The notes: a model not told the origin generated them from the sequence alone. Shown: positions 44,305 through 53,989, numbered from the stretch's first letter. The stretch is 64,000 bases of DNA from Flectobacillus major DSM 103 (GCF_000427405.1 NZ_KE386491.1:5363047-5427046); one strand, 5' to 3'. Numbers and translations: made by a program.

Positions 44305-45744
44305 TTAACCCACATATCGTGTTTCTTTCAAACGCCCTGCAATAATAAAAAACAAAATAGTACTAGCAAACATTAAGCCCGTAAAGAACCAGAAATAAGA
44401 AGCTCCGCTTAGTTGTGCAAAGAATCCTCCATTGGCAATATTTTCATTAATCAACGATACAAACAAGTTACCAATAGATACGGTCGAAAACCAAATTGCC
44501 GACATCGTACTTTTCATTGATTTGGGAGAATTGGTATAAGCATATTCAAGCCCCGTAATAGACACCATAATTTCGCCCCAAGCCAAAATCAAATAAGCTA
44601 AAATTTGCCACCAAACAGATGGATGATTACCCGCATCAATACTGGTTTGAATCAACGAAATAATCACAAATGATACAGCCGTAAGGAAAAAACCAGCCCC
44701 CAAGCGACGTAATGGCGTAGTTTTAATACCTAATTTTTCAAAGAATGGATATATCACATAAGTAAATACAGGAATAAAACTTACCAAAAATAAAGGGTTG
44801 AGTACTTGTACTTGCTCTGGTAAAAATGCAAAGCCTAAGCCTGTGTTCAAATCTAATTTGGTAGCCTGTAATACCCATTCAGCCAAATTTTGATCCCATA
44901 ATGCCCAGAAAATCGGAATAAAGGCAAATACCGCCAAAACACGATAAACGGCTTTTACACCTTCAACCTTTTCGGGGTCGTAGCTTGTTTTAGCAACATC
45001 TAGCCAGCTTTCACCCTTTTGTTTTTTATTTATATTCAAAAGTGCATGTACCGAAATAAACACAAAATTGTTGCGGTTGATACCCATCGGTGGTACTTTT
45101 ACATACTTACCTCTTCCCAAATAGAAAATAATTGTAGCCAGAGCCATCAAAATACCAGGAACACCAAATGCCCAAGCAGCACCGTATTTGACATAAATAA
45201 TAGGAATAAGGATATTGGATACTACCGAACCCGTATTAATTGAAAAATAAAACCAACCATATACCTTCGACATCAAATGCTCGTTTGAAGCATCGAACTG
45301 GTCGCCAACATTGGCCGAAACACATGACTTGATACCACCAGCACCGGCCGCAATTACAATAAGACCAATCGAAAACATACTAAGGTCTTTTTCAAAAGTA
45401 GCCAACATTAAGTGGCCAAAACAATACAGTATCGAAACGTATAAAATCACTTTGTATTTACCAAAAAACCAGTCGGCCAAAATCCCCCCTACCATAGGCA
45501 TGATATATGCTAAGGCAACAAACATGTGAACTTTCTCGTTGGATTTTGCTTCGGCAACAGCCTGAAGGGCAGGAATAGCATTGGGATTGTAAAATTGGGC
45601 AACTAAGAAGGTTGATAGGATGGAACGCATTCCGTAAAAACTGAATCGTTCAGCGGCCTCATTGCCAAGAATGTACGGGATAGCTTTAGGAAACGAGCCC
45701 TTCTTTTCTTCGATTGCAGTTTCGGGCAAATTGTTTGATATCAT
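44305..45744 (-). CDS. POT/PTR-family peptide transporter
   Basis: A 479-residue (from ATG 45744; the frame runs 26 codons further upstream), 12-14 helix proton-coupled oligopeptide symporter of the inner membrane. The family blocks NEAAERFSFYGMRSILSTFL near residue 28 and GGILADWFFGKYK near 90, and the NxGS region FYFSINTGSVVSN near 168, are present. It imports di- or tripeptides. It is monocistronic and converges on the ABC exporter. Confidence 0.9.
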   Translation of the reverse strand: MISNNLPETAIEEKKGSFPKAIPYILGNEAAERFSFYGMRSILSTFLVAQFYNPNAIPALQAVAEAKSNEKVHMFVALAYIMPMVGGILADWFFGKYKVILYVSILYCFGHLMLATFEKDLSMFSIGLIVIAAGAGGIKSCVSANVGDQFDASNEHLMSKVYGWFYFSINTGSVVSNILIPIIYVKYGAAWAFGVPGILMALATIIFYLGRGKYVKVPPMGINRNNFVFISVHALLNINKKQKGESWLDVAKTSYDPEKVEGVKAVYRVLAVFAFIPIFWALWDQNLAEWVLQATKLDLNTGLGFAFLPEQVQVLNPLFLVSFIPVFTYVIYPFFEKLGIKTTPLRRLGAGFFLTAVSFVIISLIQTSIDAGNHPSVWWQILAYLILAWGEIMVSITGLEYAYTNSPKSMKSTMSAIWFSTVSIGNLFVSLINENIANGGFFAQLSGASYFWFFTGLMFASTILFFIIAGRLKETRYVG

Positions 45745-46148
45745 ATATTTTAAAGAATATAGTTTGTTATTTGTTAAGTGAATATAATGCTTTTGTTCAA
45801 TACAGAATATGATTATGTTCAAAAATTAAATAAAGGTTAATTCGTTTAAAACTACGCCAATAAACCAGAATTAATCATATTTTATTGTAAAAAACATACT
45901 AAATTAACCTTATTAAGCCTTTGAAACAATTTTTTCCTATTTCTTCGTCAATTTTAATTTTAGAGGGAATCAAAAAATAAATCAAATAAGCCGTAAAAAA
46001 AGGTAAAATTCGTATAATTAATTGACTTTTGCTAATTCAAAAAGTACGCTAAAAATAAATAATTCAATAACCATAAAATTTACCATTCACTTAATGTCAG
46101 TATTCAATACTATATCATAGTGTATTTCTACAAAGATTTTTTATATTC

Positions 46149-46167
46149 GTGAAACATTTGTGGAACA
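46149..46167 (+). promoter_or_regulatory. Pair of parS-like half-sites upstream of parA
   Basis: GTGAAACA (46149-46156) and GTGGAACA (46160-46167) are each half of a parS palindrome (TGTTnCACGTGnAACA type) but stand in direct rather than inverted order, three bases apart, 182 bases before parA. They may bind ParB weakly or be a decayed site. Confidence 0.35.
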
Positions 46168-46215
46168 CTTTTTGTAAATCTGGCTTGAAACACTGATATT
46201 TGAAGACGGATTGAG

Positions 46216-46250
46216 TTATTCGTTATTTGTTATTCGTTATCCGTTGTTTG
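46216..46250 (+). repeat. Tandem heptamer array upstream of parA
   Basis: Five 7-base units in exact register: TTATTCG, TTATTTG, TTATTCG, TTATCCG, TTGTTTG. It resembles short tandemly repeated sequences of other genomes. It ends 98 bases before the parA ATG. Confidence 0.75.
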
Positions 46251-46296
46251 TTGGCATTGATATTTCACCAGATTCATGTACATATACAAATGACCT

Positions 46297-46338
46297 ATAA
46301 CTGGATAACTAATAATCAGTAACTGAAACAAGTAACTC
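46297..46338. repeat. Second, inverted heptamer-like array next to parA
   Basis: Four related 7-base units, ATAACTGG, ATAACTA, ATAATCA, GTAACTG, and one more GTAACTC at 46332. In reverse complement their core is GTTAT, as in the array at 46216. They end ten bases before the parA ATG. Confidence 0.5.
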
Positions 46339-46348
46339 AGAAAATCAA

Positions 46349-47128
46349 ATGGGGAAAGTAATTGCGATTGCCAACCAAAAAGGAGGAGTTGGTAAAACTA
46401 CTACCACTATCAACCTAGCAGCAAGCCTTGCGGCATTAGAATTCAGAACTTTAATTGTAGATGCCGACCCACAGGCCAATTCTACGTCTGGTTTGGGTTA
46501 TAATCCAAAGGAAATTGAAAACTCAATTTATGAGTGTATGGTAGATGGAGTTCAGGTTCAAGATATTATCATTGAGACGGATTTGCCTTATTTGCACATG
46601 ATTCCTTCTCATATTGATTTGGTAGGTGCCGAAATCGAAATGATTAATCTTCGTGACCGAGAACAAAGAATGAAAGAATGCCTACAAACCGTTCTTCATG
46701 AATATGACTTTGTAATTATTGACTGTTCACCGTCTTTGGGTTTAATAACTATTAATGCCCTCACTGCTGCCGATTCGGTAATTATTCCTGTTCAATGCGA
46801 ATACTTTGCCTTGGAAGGGCTAGGAAAATTATTGAATACCATCAAAATTATTCAATCAAGACTGAATACTGCCTTGACAATTGAGGGTATTTTGTTGACA
46901 ATGTACGACTTACGGGTACGTTTGTCTAATCAGGTGGTAGCCGAAGTAACTTCTCATTTCCAAAATATGGTATTCAATACCATTATTCCTCGAAATATTA
47001 GGTTGTCTGAATCGCCAAGTTTTGGCGTACCTGCTATTGCACATGATTCAGAAAGTAAAGGAGCGATTAGTTATCTTAATTTGGCCAGAGAAATTTTGGC
47101 AAAAAACGGATACGTAACTCAGGAATAG
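46349..47128 (+). CDS. parA: Chromosome partitioning ATPase ParA (Soj)
   Basis: ParA binds DNA without sequence specificity and, with ParB and parS, moves replicated origins apart. The 259 residues start MGKVIAIANQKGGVGKTT, a deviant Walker A (KGGVGKTTT), followed by VDADPQANST and the Walker B FVIIDCSPSLG near 126. The length and lack of an N-terminal HTH mark the chromosomal, short ParA type. It heads a run of five genes on one strand; parB follows after 51 bases. Confidence 0.96.
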   Translation: MGKVIAIANQKGGVGKTTTTINLAASLAALEFRTLIVDADPQANSTSGLGYNPKEIENSIYECMVDGVQVQDIIIETDLPYLHMIPSHIDLVGAEIEMINLRDREQRMKECLQTVLHEYDFVIIDCSPSLGLITINALTAADSVIIPVQCEYFALEGLGKLLNTIKIIQSRLNTALTIEGILLTMYDLRVRLSNQVVAEVTSHFQNMVFNTIIPRNIRLSESPSFGVPAIAHDSESKGAISYLNLAREILAKNGYVTQE

Positions 47129-47179
47129 GGTAGCTGTTGAAGAAAACAAGACTACAAAAACATTATAAATGCTTAAAAG

Positions 47180-48121
47180 ATGAGTAAAGTGGAAATACCT
47201 GCAAAAAAACGTGTTGGACTTGGCAGAGGCTTAGGGGCTTTGTTACAGGACTCCGACTCAGTAAATGGAACTACCAATGCACGCCCAGCCAATCCAACGC
47301 CAATCGAGCGCCCGCAAAGGCTTGAGCAGATTAGTTCGATGAATGAGATTTCGGTGGATTTGATTGAAACCAATCCTTTCCAGCCTCGTACACACTTCGA
47401 CGAGGAGGCTCTTAATGAATTAGCCGACTCGATTCGTGTGCAAGGTATCATTCAGCCTATCACAGTGCGTCAAATTGGTGCTAATAAATACCAGCTAATC
47501 TCGGGTGAGCGTCGTTTACAGGCTTCTAAAAGAGCAGGTTTGCGTACTATTCCAGCTTATATTCGCACCGCCGATGACCAACAAATGCTAGAAATGGCAT
47601 TGATTGAAAACATTCAGCGTGAAAATTTGAATGCTATTGAAATAGCTTTGAGTTACCAGCGTTTGATTACCGAATGTAGCCTGAAACAAGAGGAATTAGG
47701 CGACCGTGTCGGTAAAAATCGTACAACTGTCAATAATTATATTCGTTTGCTGAAATTGCCCGATGTTATTCAGGTAGCTTTAAGAGACAATAAAATATCA
47801 ATGGGACACGCTCGTGCGATTATTAATATCGACAATCGTGAACACCAGCTGGCAATTTTCAACAAAACAATTGCCGAGGAATGGTCGGTAAGAAAAGTAG
47901 AAGAAGCTGTTCGTGAGCTTTCTAATGCAAGCTTGATGGCGGCAGGGTTAGATAAAAAAGGTGGTATTAAGCAAGAAATCAGAAGCTTACAGTTTCGCTT
48001 ACAAGCCTACTTTGGCTCGAAAGTTACTGTGAAAGCAGATGATAAAGGCAAAGGTGAAATAAAAATTCCATTTAGTTCACAAGAAGAATTAGATAAGATT
48101 TTGTTGTCGATAAAAGCCTAG
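47180..48121 (+). CDS. parB: Chromosome partitioning CTPase ParB (Spo0J)
   Basis: ParB loads on parS and spreads as a CTP-dependent clamp. The 313-residue protein has a flexible N-terminal ParA-contact region (KKRVGLGRGLGALL), the NPFQPRTHFDEEAL box, the CTP-binding GERRLQASKRAG (near 114) and ENIQREN motifs, and an HTH domain (KQEELGDRVGKNRTTVNNYIR split near 178-195). A C-terminal dimerisation domain follows. Its site parS is not clearly present in the window; only half-sites are seen upstream of parA. Confidence 0.96.
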   Translation: MSKVEIPAKKRVGLGRGLGALLQDSDSVNGTTNARPANPTPIERPQRLEQISSMNEISVDLIETNPFQPRTHFDEEALNELADSIRVQGIIQPITVRQIGANKYQLISGERRLQASKRAGLRTIPAYIRTADDQQMLEMALIENIQRENLNAIEIALSYQRLITECSLKQEELGDRVGKNRTTVNNYIRLLKLPDVIQVALRDNKISMGHARAIINIDNREHQLAIFNKTIAEEWSVRKVEEAVRELSNASLMAAGLDKKGGIKQEIRSLQFRLQAYFGSKVTVKADDKGKGEIKIPFSSQEELDKILLSIKA

Positions 48122-48235
48122 TCTTGTCTAATACAGTTGTATGGTATTAGGCCTTAATCATGTTAAATCTTGTTAAAGCGTTGATGCTTCGCATATTTTC
48201 AGTCAACTTTGCAAGAATTTTAAGACTAGAAAAGG

Positions 48236-48865
48236 ATGAAAAAATCATTTTTGGCTCGAATAGTATTCATTAATTTATTCGTATTGAGTGGATTAATAGG
48301 CAACGCCCAAATTCTTCGAGCCGATACTAATCAAATTAAAAACTCGGAACTAGCAAAAGTGCTAGAACCCAAAGATACCACAAAAGCTAAGTACAAGATT
48401 ATTCCACATGTGGCTACTATTCGCTCGGCAATGGTACCCGGCTGGGGACAAATCTATAATCGTCAATATTGGAAAGTGCCTTTGGTGGCTGCTGCTTTTG
48501 GGGTAAATATCTATTTTATCGTAGATAACAACCAAAAATATGTGAGGTTTTTGTCTAGTTACAAAACAGCCTATAATCTAAGCTCAACTGCAACAGTTCC
48601 TGTTGTAGATTTTGATGGAACAACACGAGAATTAACAGCAGCTCAGTTGAAAAAACGAGTAGATGTTTATCGACGCTACCGTGATGGCTCATACCTAATT
48701 TTATTGGTGGTTTGGGCTGCTAATATCGTAGATGCTAACGTAACGGCTCATTTAAAGACTTTCGACCTAACTGACGACATTTCGCTAAAGGTGCAACCTT
48801 CATTGAGTAGCCCCAATGTAATGTCGCCTGTGTTTGGAGCAAAATTGACCTTGGCTTTTAAATAA
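48236..48865 (+). CDS. DUF5683 membrane protein
   Basis: A 209-residue protein with a signal peptide (MKKSFLARIVFINLFVLSGL and a following NAQ site), the family motif ATIRSAMVPGWGQIYNRQYWK (near residues 59-79), and hydrophobic helices after it. DUF5683 proteins sit between parB and dapB in many Bacteroidota, as here, but no function is known. Probably anchored in the inner membrane or exported to the periplasm. Confidence 0.85.
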   Translation: MKKSFLARIVFINLFVLSGLIGNAQILRADTNQIKNSELAKVLEPKDTTKAKYKIIPHVATIRSAMVPGWGQIYNRQYWKVPLVAAAFGVNIYFIVDNNQKYVRFLSSYKTAYNLSSTATVPVVDFDGTTRELTAAQLKKRVDVYRRYRDGSYLILLVVWAANIVDANVTAHLKTFDLTDDISLKVQPSLSSPNVMSPVFGAKLTLAFK

Positions 48866-48924
48866 TATCTGGTAAAATCGTAGGATTAATATTCCTTTTC
48901 ACACAAATACATAATTATTTAAGT

Positions 48925-49641
48925 ATGAATATTGTACTTCTCGGCTATGGCAAGATGGGTAAGGTTATCGAAAAAATCGCCCTGAGTCGAGGTCATAACA
49001 TTGTAGCTCGAATCGACGTAAATAACCGTAGCGAATTCGATGCCCTAAGTGCTTCTCAAGTTGACGCTGTCATTGAATTTAGTCATCCGCTTTCTGCTTT
49101 CGACAATGTAAAGTCTTGTATCGAAAAAGGTATTCCTGTGGTTTGTGGCACAACAGGCTGGCTCGAAAAAAAGCCTGAAATAGAAGCCCTAACACTTGAA
49201 AAACAAGGAGCGTTTTTCTGGTCATCTAATTATTCAATTGGGGTAAATATCTTCTTTCAACTCAATAAAATGTTGGCAAGATTGATGAGCCCACAAAAAC
49301 AATATACTGTATCAACCACCGAAATCCATCATACCGAAAAGAAAGATTCGCCAAGTGGTACAGCTATCACTATAGCCGAAGGTTTGATTGAAAATTTGGA
49401 AGGTAAAGATAAATGGATTAACAACGAAATCCCTGCCCAAAATGAAGTGGCTATTTGGTCGGCTCGTGAAGGAAAAGTACCCGGAACACATATTGTGAAA
49501 TATATTTCGGATATTGACCAAATCGAAATTTTACATCAAGCACACGGCCGTGAGGGGTTTGCCCTTGGTGCTGTAATAGCCGCCGAATGGATTGTAGGTA
49601 AAAAAGGTATTTTTGGTATGAACGAGCTTTTGGCGAATTAA
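48925..49641 (+). CDS. dapB: 4-hydroxy-tetrahydrodipicolinate reductase
   Basis: DapB reduces HTPA with NAD(P)H in the lysine and meso-diaminopimelate pathway, in the cytosol. The 238 residues start with the cofactor loop LGYGKMGKVIE, carry VVCGTTGW (near 72), and the catalytic block EIHHTEKKDSPSGTA (near 133-147) with the His pair and Lys. The length is at the short end of the family, as is usual in Bacteroidota. It is 59 bases after the DUF5683 gene and 135 before lepB. Confidence 0.95.
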   Translation: MNIVLLGYGKMGKVIEKIALSRGHNIVARIDVNNRSEFDALSASQVDAVIEFSHPLSAFDNVKSCIEKGIPVVCGTTGWLEKKPEIEALTLEKQGAFFWSSNYSIGVNIFFQLNKMLARLMSPQKQYTVSTTEIHHTEKKDSPSGTAITIAEGLIENLEGKDKWINNEIPAQNEVAIWSAREGKVPGTHIVKYISDIDQIEILHQAHGREGFALGAVIAAEWIVGKKGIFGMNELLAN

Positions 49642-49776
49642 AAATAGATTGGTTGTAATTCTTCGTACCATCTTTCGACTTATTATTTGTACTTAGTAAA
49701 GCCTCAGTTTTGTACTAAAACCAATGGCTTAGAGCTGTTTGGTTATCATAAATTAAAGAAATTTTATTCATACAAA

Positions 49777-50949
49777 ATGTCCGAAAAAAAGCCTGTTAAA
49801 AAATCACCCCTTCGTGAGTGGGTCGATTCTGTAGTTTTTGCGGTAGTTGCTGCCACATTAATTCGTTTCTTTTTCTTTGAAGCCTACACCATTCCCACTT
49901 CTTCTATGGAAAGTAGTTTGATGGTCGGTGACTTCCTATTTGTAAGTAAGTTACATTATGGTGTAAGAACCCCAAAAACACCTCTACAAGTGCCGCTTAC
50001 TCACCAAAAGATTTGGGGTACTAATATTCCTTCTTACCTTTCTTGGTTAGATCTGCCTATTTATCGTTTGCCGGGCTTTTCGGAAGTAAAACGTGGCGAT
50101 GCTGTGGTATTTAACGTACCTAACTTTGCACCCGACGAAAATGCCCCTGTCGATTTACGTACTTATTATATCAAACGTTGTGTAGCTGTAGCTGGCGATG
50201 TAATTGAAATTAAAAATACTCAGTTGTATTTAGACGGAAAGCCCGCTGTGAACCCTCCGAAAATGCAACATGGCTTTTTGATAAAATCAACCAAAGAAAT
50301 TACCGATATTACTCCGTTTGAAGAACTCGGTATATTTAATGGTATTGATGCAATGGGGCATGAAAACAATAACTTGGTAGGCCCATATCAGGGCGACTCG
50401 ACCGATATGAAAAAAGGATACTTTATTTATGTTGTCAATACAAGCCAAGATAATATTGCTAAGTTGAAGCAAATTGACGGGATCAAACAAATTGAGCCAA
50501 TTATCTCGCCAAAAGGTGAAAGAATGGAAGTAGGCCCTAATATTATTCACCAAGAGGACGCACCAATGAGTTCAACACTTTATAATTGGAATCGTGATAA
50601 TTTTGGCCCAATTCAAGTGCCTAAAGAAGGATTAACGATTAAGTTGGATTCTGTCAATATTGATAAATATAAATACGTTATCAAATATTATGAAGGGAAT
50701 AAGAATGTAGAAATCAAGGATTATAAGGTATCTATTGACGGAAAGCCTGTAACTTCTTACACATTCAAACAAGACTACTATTTTATGATGGGTGATAATC
50801 GCCATAATTCTGAAGATTCTCGATTCTTTGGCTTTGTACCAGCCGACCATATTGTAGGAAAAGCTGTATTCGTTTGGATGTCGCTCGACCCTAATAAGTC
50901 GTTCTTGAGCAAAATCAGATGGAATAGAATATTTAGATTTGTCGATTAA
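49777..50949 (+). CDS. lepB: Signal peptidase I
   Basis: Leader peptidase of the inner membrane, cutting Sec signal peptides. The start ATG is 49777 (MSEKKPVKKSPLREW); the frame upstream from a TTG is unlikely. One membrane helix (about residues 16-35) is followed by the catalytic Ser in IPTSSMESSLMVGDF (near 45), the Lys in YYIKRCVAVAGD (near 133) and the box E motif GDNRHNSEDSR (near 345). The 390 residues are longer than usual; an extra domain of about 150 residues lies between the Lys region and the last box, which is common in Bacteroidota LepB. Confidence 0.94.
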   Translation: MSEKKPVKKSPLREWVDSVVFAVVAATLIRFFFFEAYTIPTSSMESSLMVGDFLFVSKLHYGVRTPKTPLQVPLTHQKIWGTNIPSYLSWLDLPIYRLPGFSEVKRGDAVVFNVPNFAPDENAPVDLRTYYIKRCVAVAGDVIEIKNTQLYLDGKPAVNPPKMQHGFLIKSTKEITDITPFEELGIFNGIDAMGHENNNLVGPYQGDSTDMKKGYFIYVVNTSQDNIAKLKQIDGIKQIEPIISPKGERMEVGPNIIHQEDAPMSSTLYNWNRDNFGPIQVPKEGLTIKLDSVNIDKYKYVIKYYEGNKNVEIKDYKVSIDGKPVTSYTFKQDYYFMMGDNRHNSEDSRFFGFVPADHIVGKAVFVWMSLDPNKSFLSKIRWNRIFRFVD

Positions 50950-50969
50950 TATTACTTTTTATTCATCAA

Positions 50970-51060
50970 ACATGAGTCAGCCAAATTCTGGGACTAGGAT
51001 TATTCTCCAACTGTTTATCAAAAAAGCGGTCGAAAAACAATTTTCGATCGCTTTTTTGAT
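50970..51060. repeat. Interspersed palindromic repeat, copy B (convergent spacer)
   Basis: A short copy: AACATGAGTCAGCCAAATTC at its left end, then a hairpin with 20-base arms (51017-51036 and 51041-51060, one G-U pair, loop ACAA) that shares the GCGGTCGAAAA core with copy A. It lies between lepB and the converging methyltransferase gene and may serve as a terminator. Confidence 0.65.
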
Positions 51061-51110
51061 ATTAATCTATTGAATGACATTCGGCTTTATGATTAGCAGG
51101 GATTATCTTA

Positions 51111-52397
51111 TTACTCTACATAAAGGACAAGCCCTTTTAAGTAACTTCCTTCTGGATGAAAGAAATTAACAGGGTGGTCGGATGGCTGGGTAAGATGATG
51201 CAATACCTTTACTTGACGACCCGCCTCTAAAGCAGCAGATACTACAGTATTGTAGAAAAGCTCACGGTCAACAACCTGTGAACAAGAAAAAGTAAACATA
51301 ATACCGCCTTTGGCCAGCCGTTTAAAACCTTCCGTATTGAGTCGTTTATAACCCTGAATAGCACGATGACGAGCGTCCATACTTTTGGCGTATGCAGGAG
51401 GGTCTAGTATGATTAAATCATAAAATTGGTCATTAGCCTTTAAATATTTCATCACATCTTCGGCATAAGCTTCATGATTAAGAGCGTTTTTGTCACCAAA
51501 GTTTGCTATAACGTTTTGATTAACAAGGTCGATAGCTTTTTGTGAAACATCTACCGAATGTACCAACGCCGCTTCAGCTTGAAGGGCATAAATAGAAAAC
51601 CCTCCCGAATAACAGAATGAATTAAGAACTTTTTTGCCTTTGGCATATTTGGCTAATAACGAGCGGTTGTCACGTTGGTCAAGGAAAAAGCCTGTTTTTT
51701 GTCCTGTTTCCCAGTTGATAAGAAACTGATGACCATTTTCTTTGGCAGGGTGTGGCACAGTACAAGTACCCCACAAATAGCCATTTTTGATACCAGAGGC
51801 ATACTGAGGAGGAAGTGTTTCTACACTTTTGTCATAAATTGCCAGAAGATTTTCACCCAAAACACGTTGAATAGCCCTCGCGATTTTGTCTTTTTCTAAG
51901 TGCATACCTATGCTGTGAGCCTGCAAAACAGCCACACCATTGTAAATATCAACAATCAGTCCTGGGCATCCATCGCCTTCGCCATGAATTAATCTGAAAC
52001 AGTTAGTTTGTTCAAAATCAATAAGTTTACGTACTTGAAATGCCTGGTCGATTTTTTGAAACCAAAAATTTTCATCTGCAACCGTTGGTTCAAACGAGAA
52101 TAGCTTTACAGCAATACTTCCTTCATGATAATGGCCTGTAGCTAAAAAGTTATGGCCAAAGTCAAGTACATCCACCACTTGTCCATCGGTAGGTTGTCCA
52201 TAAATTTGAGCAATTGCTCCCGAAAATACCCAAGGGTGAAAGCGTTTGAGGGGTAACTCTTTGCCTGCATGGAGTACAATAGTTGGTTTGTCAAAGGCAT
52301 GGTCGGCTATGTCTAAATGAGCAATAGCCTTGGCTGGCTTGTGACCACTGTTATTTTTTCTTCTGTAATCTGTATTTTTTCTAAATTGATTTTTCAT
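51111..52397 (-). CDS. RlmI-type 23S rRNA cytosine-5 methyltransferase
   Basis: The 428-residue protein (ATG at 52397, MKNQFRKNTDYRR; the frame runs 17 codons further up) has a basic N-terminal tail, a PUA RNA-binding domain (KRFHPWVFSGAI near 55), a middle domain, and a Rossmann SAM domain with NSFCYSGGFSIYAL (near 255) and LDPPAYAKS (near 330). The family methylates a cytosine in 23S rRNA in E. coli (RlmI, formerly YccW). Target position in this organism is not known, so I give no symbol. Confidence 0.88.
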   Translation of the reverse strand: MKNQFRKNTDYRRKNNSGHKPAKAIAHLDIADHAFDKPTIVLHAGKELPLKRFHPWVFSGAIAQIYGQPTDGQVVDVLDFGHNFLATGHYHEGSIAVKLFSFEPTVADENFWFQKIDQAFQVRKLIDFEQTNCFRLIHGEGDGCPGLIVDIYNGVAVLQAHSIGMHLEKDKIARAIQRVLGENLLAIYDKSVETLPPQYASGIKNGYLWGTCTVPHPAKENGHQFLINWETGQKTGFFLDQRDNRSLLAKYAKGKKVLNSFCYSGGFSIYALQAEAALVHSVDVSQKAIDLVNQNVIANFGDKNALNHEAYAEDVMKYLKANDQFYDLIILDPPAYAKSMDARHRAIQGYKRLNTEGFKRLAKGGIMFTFSCSQVVDRELFYNTVVSAALEAGRQVKVLHHLTQPSDHPVNFFHPEGSYLKGLVLYVE

Positions 52398-52463
52398 ATT
52401 ACAAAGGTATAGATAATTTGAATTCAATCTCTTGCCATGTATGGCCAAGGCATGAATTAAAGT

Positions 52464-53459
52464 TTAGTTTTCATCTCGGGCTTGAAAAATCCGTAGGAGC
52501 CAGTTTTTTTGTTCAATATCTTCTCCTTTTTTGATAGAATCTAATAATGGCTGGCTACCTAGTGTATTTAGGTCGGGTTGGCCAGCATCTACCCAACAAG
52601 TAAACCAGAAATCGCCCACCATTTTTACTGCATTTCGCATTTGTCGTTCTACCTGATTATTGAGTAAGGTATGATATTGAGTGGCATAACCTACCGAATA
52701 GCTTTTTACATTGATATTATTGCGTTCGTCGATACTGTATTTCTGTCCCAAAGGTGTTTGTTGATGAAGAGCTTTTTCAAAAATAAAAACAGAGTCGAGA
52801 CACCGATTGGCAGTACGGATATTTTGCCAAATTCTACTTTGAGTATGCGGAATATACCGAGCTTTACCCACAAAAAAATCATATTGATGAGCAAATAGCT
52901 CTGGTAGCCGAGATTCCCAAAAACCATGAATACCAATTTGGTTAGTTTTTTGTCCATTATAATTAGATGTTGTATGTAAAGGAACATTGGCATCGGCAAT
53001 ATAATGACCAATCTCAGCCGAAATTTTAAGAATTCGACCTAGGTTTTTCTCGGTAAATGCCGATGTAAGCTGAAATTTCATTAGCTGAATATGCCAAGGT
53101 ACAATACCGTGCTGCAAAAGTGTATCTTCTGGATACACCAGAACAATTTCAGGCCAAGGTTTGGCTAGGCGGTAAGTGGCACTATCGCCATAATAGTCCA
53201 AGTCAATAAAATGTCGTGGAGCTTCTTCTTTAATAGCATAGCGTCGTTTGTCGGGGTCAACAGCATGTTCGGCGAGGTAAGGTAGGTGTTTTTTATAAAA
53301 AACAATCATTTCAGGAGGAAGCGTAAAAATAGCTAGTCTATTAATAAGCTGATGTCCATAAAACCCCCATTGGGTTGACTGATTATTGAGCGAGGGGCTA
53401 TTGATAGATACCAGCAAAAATACTAGCAAATAAAGGTATTGACCAGAGCGTAGGTGCAT
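52464..53459 (-). CDS. Secreted zinc-dependent phospholipase C-like protein
   Basis: The 331-residue exported protein belongs to the zinc phospholipase C/S1-P1 nuclease fold, which uses three Zn2+ ions. Metal-binding residues are visible: the Trp/His start (WGFYGHQL near residue 32), PRHFIDLDYYG (near 86), the core IGHYIADANVPLHTTSN (near 152) with several His and Asp, and GIHGFWES (near 177). The N-terminus is a signal peptide. Bacteroidota relatives are annotated as zinc-dependent phospholipase C family proteins; real substrate is unproven. Confidence 0.8.
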   Translation of the reverse strand: MHLRSGQYLYLLVFLLVSINSPSLNNQSTQWGFYGHQLINRLAIFTLPPEMIVFYKKHLPYLAEHAVDPDKRRYAIKEEAPRHFIDLDYYGDSATYRLAKPWPEIVLVYPEDTLLQHGIVPWHIQLMKFQLTSAFTEKNLGRILKISAEIGHYIADANVPLHTTSNYNGQKTNQIGIHGFWESRLPELFAHQYDFFVGKARYIPHTQSRIWQNIRTANRCLDSVFIFEKALHQQTPLGQKYSIDERNNINVKSYSVGYATQYHTLLNNQVERQMRNAVKMVGDFWFTCWVDAGQPDLNTLGSQPLLDSIKKGEDIEQKNWLLRIFQARDEN

Positions 53460-53634
53460 AGTTGTATACAGATATGTGTGAAAAGATACCTCAAAAATGA
53501 ATAGAACTGATTAAAGTTATAAACTGATGATAGGAATTCCAACATATTTGTTAGACCTTTGCATAGCAAAAGAACGTTTTTTATCAATTAAAAGGATATT
53601 ATTGCTTATCTCAGAAGAAATTACAAGAAATTGA

Positions 53635-53665
53635 TTGTTTAACTACAACTTTTTCTGTACCTTTG
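53635..53665 (+). promoter_or_regulatory. Promoter of rpsT
   Basis: TTG (53635-53637), a 20-base spacer and TACCTTTG (53658-53665) form an ideal Bacteroidota promoter, 41 bases upstream of the rpsT ATG. Confidence 0.75.
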
Positions 53666-53705
53666 CACTTCAATTTAGAAAACCAATATTATTCGGGAAA
53701 TAAAA

Positions 53706-53963
53706 ATGGCAAATCACAAATCAGCGTTAAAGAGAATCAGATCGAACGAAGCTAAGAGATTACGTAACCGTTATCAGCACAAAACTACACGTACAATGGT
53801 AAAACGTTTGCGTGAAACTCATGATAAAGCAGTAGCTTCTGACCTCTATCAAAAAGTTTCTTCTGCCCTTGACAAATTGGCAAAGAAGAACATTATTCAC
53901 AAAAATAAAGCTTCTAACTTGAAGTCAAAGTTAGCTAAGTTAGTGAATAAAATTGCTGCTTAA
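53706..53963 (+). CDS. rpsT: 30S ribosomal protein S20
   Basis: The 85-residue, very basic, helical protein starts [20 protein letters not shown], the family signature, and ends in [11 protein letters not shown]. It binds 16S rRNA early in 30S assembly. It has its own strong promoter and a terminator, so it is a single-gene unit, as in many bacteria. Confidence 0.98.
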   Translation: MANHKSALKRIRSNEAKRLRNRYQHKTTRTMVKRLRETHDKAVASDLYQKVSSALDKLAKKNIIHKNKASNLKSKLAKLVNKIAA

Positions 53964-53989
53964 TCAGCTCTAAGATACTAAGTCTACAG

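Larger units (their letters stand above)
45745..46348. other. About 600-base gene-free region upstream of parA
   Basis: AT-rich, divergent spacer between the peptide transporter and parA. Besides the sites listed separately (parS-like half-sites and two heptamer arrays) I see no gene and no clear -7/-33 pair. Confidence 0.4.

Noticed and set aside
46216-46250. CRISPR-like array upstream of parA
   Set aside because: The units are only 7 bases long with no spacers and no cas genes.
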